Shown: positions 60,233 through 64,000 of the stretch, piece after piece
Position numbering within the stretch: the first letter of the stretch is position 1
Layout: each line of letters begins with the position of its first letter
From: Streptomyces sp. MP131-18
Lineage (GTDB): Bacteria > Actinomycetota > Actinomycetes > Streptomycetales > Streptomycetaceae
Reading direction: 5' to 3'
Assembly: GCF_001984575.1 (NCBI RefSeq)
Contig: NZ_LZNS01000001.1
Span: 5,191,677-5,255,676, forward strand
DNA: 64,000 bases
Position numbers and translations under genes: made by a program
The notes under the pieces: model-generated
Database searches by the model: none
What the model was told of the DNA's origin: nothing
Seen by the model: the letters and a program-made list of their open reading frames with translations, nothing else

Positions 60233-63200
60233 CCGCCCGTCCCGCACTCGTCGTCCCCGTCGCCCTGGACGCCCTCGTCGTGAACGAGGCCCTCCGGCGC
60301 CAGGACGGCTTCCGCATCTGGCGCCAGAACTACCTGGCCCTGGACGACTTCGCCGGCCCGGAGCCGGACGAGGGGGACAGGCAGAGCGATGACCCGGTCC
60401 ACAGCGCCCCCGGCGTGCACCTGCACTGGACGCTGCCCAGAGGCTTGCGCCACGGCGTCCAGGACCCGGCCACCGGAGAGATCACCTACCCGCTGGTGCC
60501 CAACCGGTGGCTGGTGGTCCGCTTCAGCGGCGCCACCGCGCGCCGCGCCAGGGCCTGGGTGATCGAAAGCGACTGCCCGCACACGCCTTACGCCCTCCGG
60601 GCCGGCCACCCCGTCGAGCGCTCCAGTCCCTACCTGGTCACCGATGGCACCCTCCACGCCTGGCGCGCCAGCCCCGACCCCCACCGCAACGCCAGGACGT
60701 CGAACGCCCACCAGGTCCACATCGGGCTCGCCTTCCCGCACACCGACGCCACCCCCTGGACGGAACGGGCCGGACGGGACCCGCTGTTCCTCACCGCCAT
60801 GAACACCGGAAACCCGTACTTCGCCACCTACGCACCGCACAACAGCAACGTCTTCTCCTTCTTCGACGACCTCTCCGACATCGCCTCGGCGGACACGCTC
60901 GGCTACCAGGTCATCGGGTGGTACTCCGACCCGGACGCCGACATCCTCGCCGCCCGCCCGCCCGGCACCGCCTACGCCGACCAGCTCGCGCACCTCGGCT
61001 GGCAGGACCCGCGCCTGACCGGCGACCAGGCCGCCGACGCCGCGGTCGTCCCGGCCACCCGCAGCCTGTACAACGGCCTGGCCCTGACCGTCCCCTGGGA
61101 CCCGGCCGCCGCCGCGGCCCCCGGCCCGGACCCGCTCCACGCCACCCGGGACAGCGGCGCTCTCAACGTCGCCGTCGGCACCACCACGGAGGACTCCTTC
61201 ACGGCACTCGTCGGCCACGCACTGCGGGCCGGCGGCGGCGAACCCTCGGGCTCCGACATGGGACTGATCCGTGCGTTCCTGCACAACCTGCTCACGCTCG
61301 CCGACGAGAACGGCGGCGACGCACGGGTACGCCGCAGCATCCACGGCGCGGCCTTCGGCGCCTCGTCCGGCGGACACCGCTGGACGGTGACACCACCGCC
61401 CGACGACACGCCGCCCGACGACACGGCGGGCGACGACATGGCGGGCGAGGGAACGGCGGACGAAAGAACGGTGCCGCGCTCCTTCACCCCGCCGAGCTGG
61501 CTGGCCACCCTCAACGACGACCAGCACCGGCTCGACCGGCACCTCGGTGAACTGCACGCCCTCCAGTGGCAGCTGAACGCCCTGTGGCAGAAGAACGGCC
61601 TTGCAGACGTGCTGTTCCCGCCTCCCGACGACGCGCCTGACCAGGAGCTGATGCAGGCGGAGCTGGACCCGGCCCGGCAGGGCTCACTCGCGCACACGGT
61701 GAGCGCGAAGACCGCCGAGGCACTCGCCCTGGCGGCCGAAGTCCCCCAGCCGGCGAGCACCGGGCGCCACGCCGACGCGCATGACGCGCTGCTCGCCGGG
61801 ATCGACGCGTTCGCCCGGGCCAGAGGGCTGGCCGGGGGCGCGAGGCTCAAGGCCATGCCCGCACAGCCGTTCTGGCAGAGCGGCAACCCCGTGGTGAGTC
61901 TGTCCGGGGTCCGGCCCCCGGCCGACGCCACCGTCTCCGACGAGCCCCTGCCCGTCCGGCCCCTCATCGACGCAGCCTGGCCGGCCGCCGCCGTCACGGT
62001 CGGGGGGACGGCGGTCACCGCGACGCCGGGCCAGGGCCCGATGCCCGCCCTCCCGGGCCTCGACGCGCTCCCGGAGGAGGTGCCCCGGCTGCTCGCGGAG
62101 TACTTCCTGCTGGACCAGGGCAACGCCCCCGCGCTGGCCGCCGCCACCGGGCTGCCGGCCGACGACATCGCCGCCACCCTCGCCGCCCACCGCCCCGCCG
62201 ACTACGGCTGGGCCCTGCCCGCGCTGGGCCTCGACCCCTGGGCGCAGCCCTGGGAACCCCTGGTCATGGAGTGGAAGGCGGCCTACCACCACATCCCCTA
62301 CACCGTCGGCGGGCGGCGCTGCTGGACCTTCGACGGCACCGACTACCGCTGCGCACCGGGCGCGGCCATCGACCCGGAGCCGGTCGCCGTCAAGGGCATG
62401 TCCCCGCTGGGCCCGCACCCCCGCGCCCTGTTCGCCGCCCGGCTGGAAGAGTTCGTCTCCCACCACGGCACCGCCGGGCACCGCGAACAACTCGACGCCT
62501 GGCTGACGGCCATCGGCGACTGGGGTTTCCTCGCCCAGGAGCTGACCGGCTTCAACGACCGGCTCGCCGCCCGCCGCACCGGCGCCTTCCGCCGGCCCAC
62601 CCCCGACGACACCGACCACCCCGAGATCGCCGGCCTCGCCGGCTACCCCGACGCCGCCACCGAGGACGGGCTGCCCGCCCGCTACCGGGGCCGGGTCACC
62701 AGCGTCCCCGCACTGCCCGGAGGCGAGAGCGCCCCCTTCCACGAAACCCGGCAGGGCCAGATCCATTTCGAACAGGTCTTCCTGTACGACAAGTTCGGCC
62801 GCGTCCTCGACGTCGTCAGCCCCGACCCGAAGTACGGCGGCCTGCACGACTACCGTTCCTTCCCGCTCGTCATCGACGACGCCCTCGCCCCCGACACCTC
62901 GTTCACCCCGACCGTCGCCGCCGTCGCCCAACTGCCGCCGCGCCCCCTCCAGCCCGCCCGGCTCGACTTCGACCTCCTCGACGGCGCCACCGGCACCCGT
63001 GTCGTGAGCACCGCAGCCGACGCCAGCCCGATTGCCGGCTGGCTCCTGCCCAACCACCTCGACCACAGCCTGCTGCTGTACCACCCGACGGGCCGCCTCC
63101 TGGGCACCTACCGTCTGCTCACCGGCACCGACGGCCGCCGCACCGGCCAGTGGGAGCCCCCACCCGACGGCACCCTCACCACCCTCGACGAGGTAGAGGC

Positions 63201-64000
63201 CCTCGCCCCCGTGATCGCCGGCCTCCTCCGTTCCCGGAGGCTGGCCACCGAGGCCAACCTCACCGCCTTCCTCGACGTCATCGACTCCACCCTGTGGACC
63301 ACCGACCCCCTCGGCCGCCGCGCCGACCAGGATCTGTCCGTTCTGATCGGGCGGCCCCTGGCACTGGTGCCCGCGCAGCTGCGGCTGACGCTCCAGGGGC
63401 CGCCCATCCGCGACACCGGCTGGGCGGCCACCCTGAACCCCCCGCCCCCCGCCTTCACCGCCCACGAGTTCGCGGTACGCCTCGGCGACCAGCCCGCCCG
63501 CGACGACGGCCTCGTCGGCTTCTACCGCACCGCCCCGGGCGGCGGCTACGATTTCGACCGCTTCGACAGCGTCACCGCGCCCGACGACGGGCAGGACCAC
63601 ATCACCCGAATCGGCGCGCCCGGCGCCGGAAACGCCCCGCCGGACGCCAACTACCTGTCCCTGACCTTCGGCGACACCGCACCCACCGGGCTGCTCCTGC
63701 TCCTCGACCCACGCGCCGCCGTCCATGCCACCTGCGGCATCACCCCGGCCGTCAAGGCCACCGTCCCGGCGCGGCACGTGGACGACGCCCTCCGCCACCT
63801 TCAGGCCGCCTTCCGCTTCGGCCCCGTCCTCACGAGCGAACACGGCCGCACCGTCACCTTCCCCCGGCCGGCCGAGAAGCACGGCACCTGGTCGTGGCTG
63901 CGCCCCGCGCCGGTGCCTGGCCCCTGGACCCCGTACGAGCTGATCCAGGCGCTGCCTGACGCACCGTTCCAGGACCGCCCCACGACGCTCCAAGACGGCC
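60229..64000 (+). CDS. Giant protein of unknown function, third of the operon, cut by the window end
   Basis: At least 1257 aa; the frame is open to the right edge. The N-terminus (ALDALVVNEALRRQDGFRIW, then PGVHLHWTLPRGLRHG and YPLVPNRWLVVRFSG) has a striking His/Trp-rich block. Later parts contain FASFFD-like FSFFDDLSDIASADTLGYQV, VMEWKAAYHHIPYTVGGR near residue 680, and HFEQVFLYDKFGRVLDVVSP. There is no signal peptide and no family I can name. ATG 60229 overlaps the previous stop (ATGA). Codon use is as GC-rich as the neighbours. Confidence 0.75.
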   Translation, partial: MTARPALVVPVALDALVVNEALRRQDGFRIWRQNYLALDDFAGPEPDEGDRQSDDPVHSAPGVHLHWTLPRGLRHGVQDPATGEITYPLVPNRWLVVRFSGATARRARAWVIESDCPHTPYALRAGHPVERSSPYLVTDGTLHAWRASPDPHRNARTSNAHQVHIGLAFPHTDATPWTERAGRDPLFLTAMNTGNPYFATYAPHNSNVFSFFDDLSDIASADTLGYQVIGWYSDPDADILAARPPGTAYADQLAHLGWQDPRLTGDQAADAAVVPATRSLYNGLALTVPWDPAAAAAPGPDPLHATRDSGALNVAVGTTTEDSFTALVGHALRAGGGEPSGSDMGLIRAFLHNLLTLADENGGDARVRRSIHGAAFGASSGGHRWTVTPPPDDTPPDDTAGDDMAGEGTADERTVPRSFTPPSWLATLNDDQHRLDRHLGELHALQWQLNALWQKNGLADVLFPPPDDAPDQELMQAELDPARQGSLAHTVSAKTAEALALAAEVPQPASTGRHADAHDALLAGIDAFARARGLAGGARLKAMPAQPFWQSGNPVVSLSGVRPPADATVSDEPLPVRPLIDAAWPAAAVTVGGTAVTATPGQGPMPALPGLDALPEEVPRLLAEYFLLDQGNAPALAAATGLPADDIAATLAAHRPADYGWALPALGLDPWAQPWEPLVMEWKAAYHHIPYTVGGRRCWTFDGTDYRCAPGAAIDPEPVAVKGMSPLGPHPRALFAARLEEFVSHHGTAGHREQLDAWLTAIGDWGFLAQELTGFNDRLAARRTGAFRRPTPDDTDHPEIAGLAGYPDAATEDGLPARYRGRVTSVPALPGGESAPFHETRQGQIHFEQVFLYDKFGRVLDVVSPDPKYGGLHDYRSFPLVIDDALAPDTSFTPTVAAVAQLPPRPLQPARLDFDLLDGATGTRVVSTAADASPIAGWLLPNHLDHSLLLYHPTGRLLGTYRLLTGTDGRRTGQWEPPPDGTLTTLDEVEALAPVIAGLLRSRRLATEANLTAFLDVIDSTLWTTDPLGRRADQDLSVLIGRPLALVPAQLRLTLQGPPIRDTGWAATLNPPPPAFTAHEFAVRLGDQPARDDGLVGFYRTAPGGGYDFDRFDSVTAPDDGQDHITRIGAPGAGNAPPDANYLSLTFGDTAPTGLLLLLDPRAAVHATCGITPAVKATVPARHVDDALRHLQAAFRFGPVLTSEHGRTVTFPRPAEKHGTWSWLRPAPVPGPWTPYELIQALPDAPFQDRPTTLQDG

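Noticed and set aside
53760..64000. Giant-protein operon as a nonribosomal peptide or polyketide synthase
   Set aside because: None of the condensation, adenylation, ketosynthase or carrier-protein motifs is present in any of the three proteins.

Overview
The window is very GC-rich with strong third-position GC bias, frequent GTG and TTG starts, many four-base stop/start overlaps and typical streptomycete families (PucR, MmyB-type and StrR-like regulators, ECF41 sigma factor, Tat-exported lipoproteins, EhuABCD, GDSL lipase). It is best read as chromosome of Streptomyces or a close relative. I see no insertion sequence, prophage, CRISPR array or rRNA. There are two tRNA genes, Leu(TAG) and Cys(GCA).

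Layout. 1-8.9 kb is housekeeping: a HAD phosphatase, a Bcp peroxiredoxin, a GroES-like protein, a class A penicillin-binding protein, a GDSL esterase, a DUF445 protein, tRNA-Leu, OsmC and a serine hydrolase. 8.9-14.7 kb is a four-gene molybdenum-flavin aldehyde oxidoreductase operon of the periplasmic PaoABCD type, with a divergent TetR regulator and a palindrome between them. 16-19.2 kb is an ehuBCDA ectoine/hydroxyectoine importer. 19.2-22.2 kb encodes a PEP-synthase/rifampicin-phosphotransferase-like enzyme coupled to a membrane protein. 22.5-27.5 kb holds RecD2-type helicase, citrate synthase, a CopZ-like protein behind a CsoR-type operator, and a DedA protein.

27.8-39.9 kb is a complete myo-inositol locus. 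iolC, a Cgl0159-type aldolase, iolB, iolD and iolA run leftward. An ABC importer, an iolE-like dehydratase, an inositol dehydrogenase and a GntR repressor run rightward. A 32-bp palindrome sits in the shared divergent promoter. 39.9-47.7 kb contains an MmyB-type regulator with an SDR gene, tRNA-Cys, a DoxX operon divergent from an ECF41 sigma factor with a matching promoter, a PucR regulator, a lipoprotein and a PstS-like membrane-anchored protein.

47.8-53.5 kb is a small, split phenazine locus: phzF, a 109-aa protein, a 23-codon ORF and a PhzM-like methyltransferase run leftward, and phzB and phzG run rightward. A StrR-like activator and a Nudix protein follow. phzC, phzD and phzE are absent from the window, so the core substrate must be made elsewhere or the locus is incomplete. 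A GTCCAA/TTGGAC inverted repeat lies in the divergent promoter.

53.8-64 kb is a translationally coupled operon of three giant proteins (1367 aa of the DUF6603 type, 790 aa, and more than 1257 aa running off the end). None has a signal peptide or a domain of known function. This is the best candidate for an undescribed system in the window.
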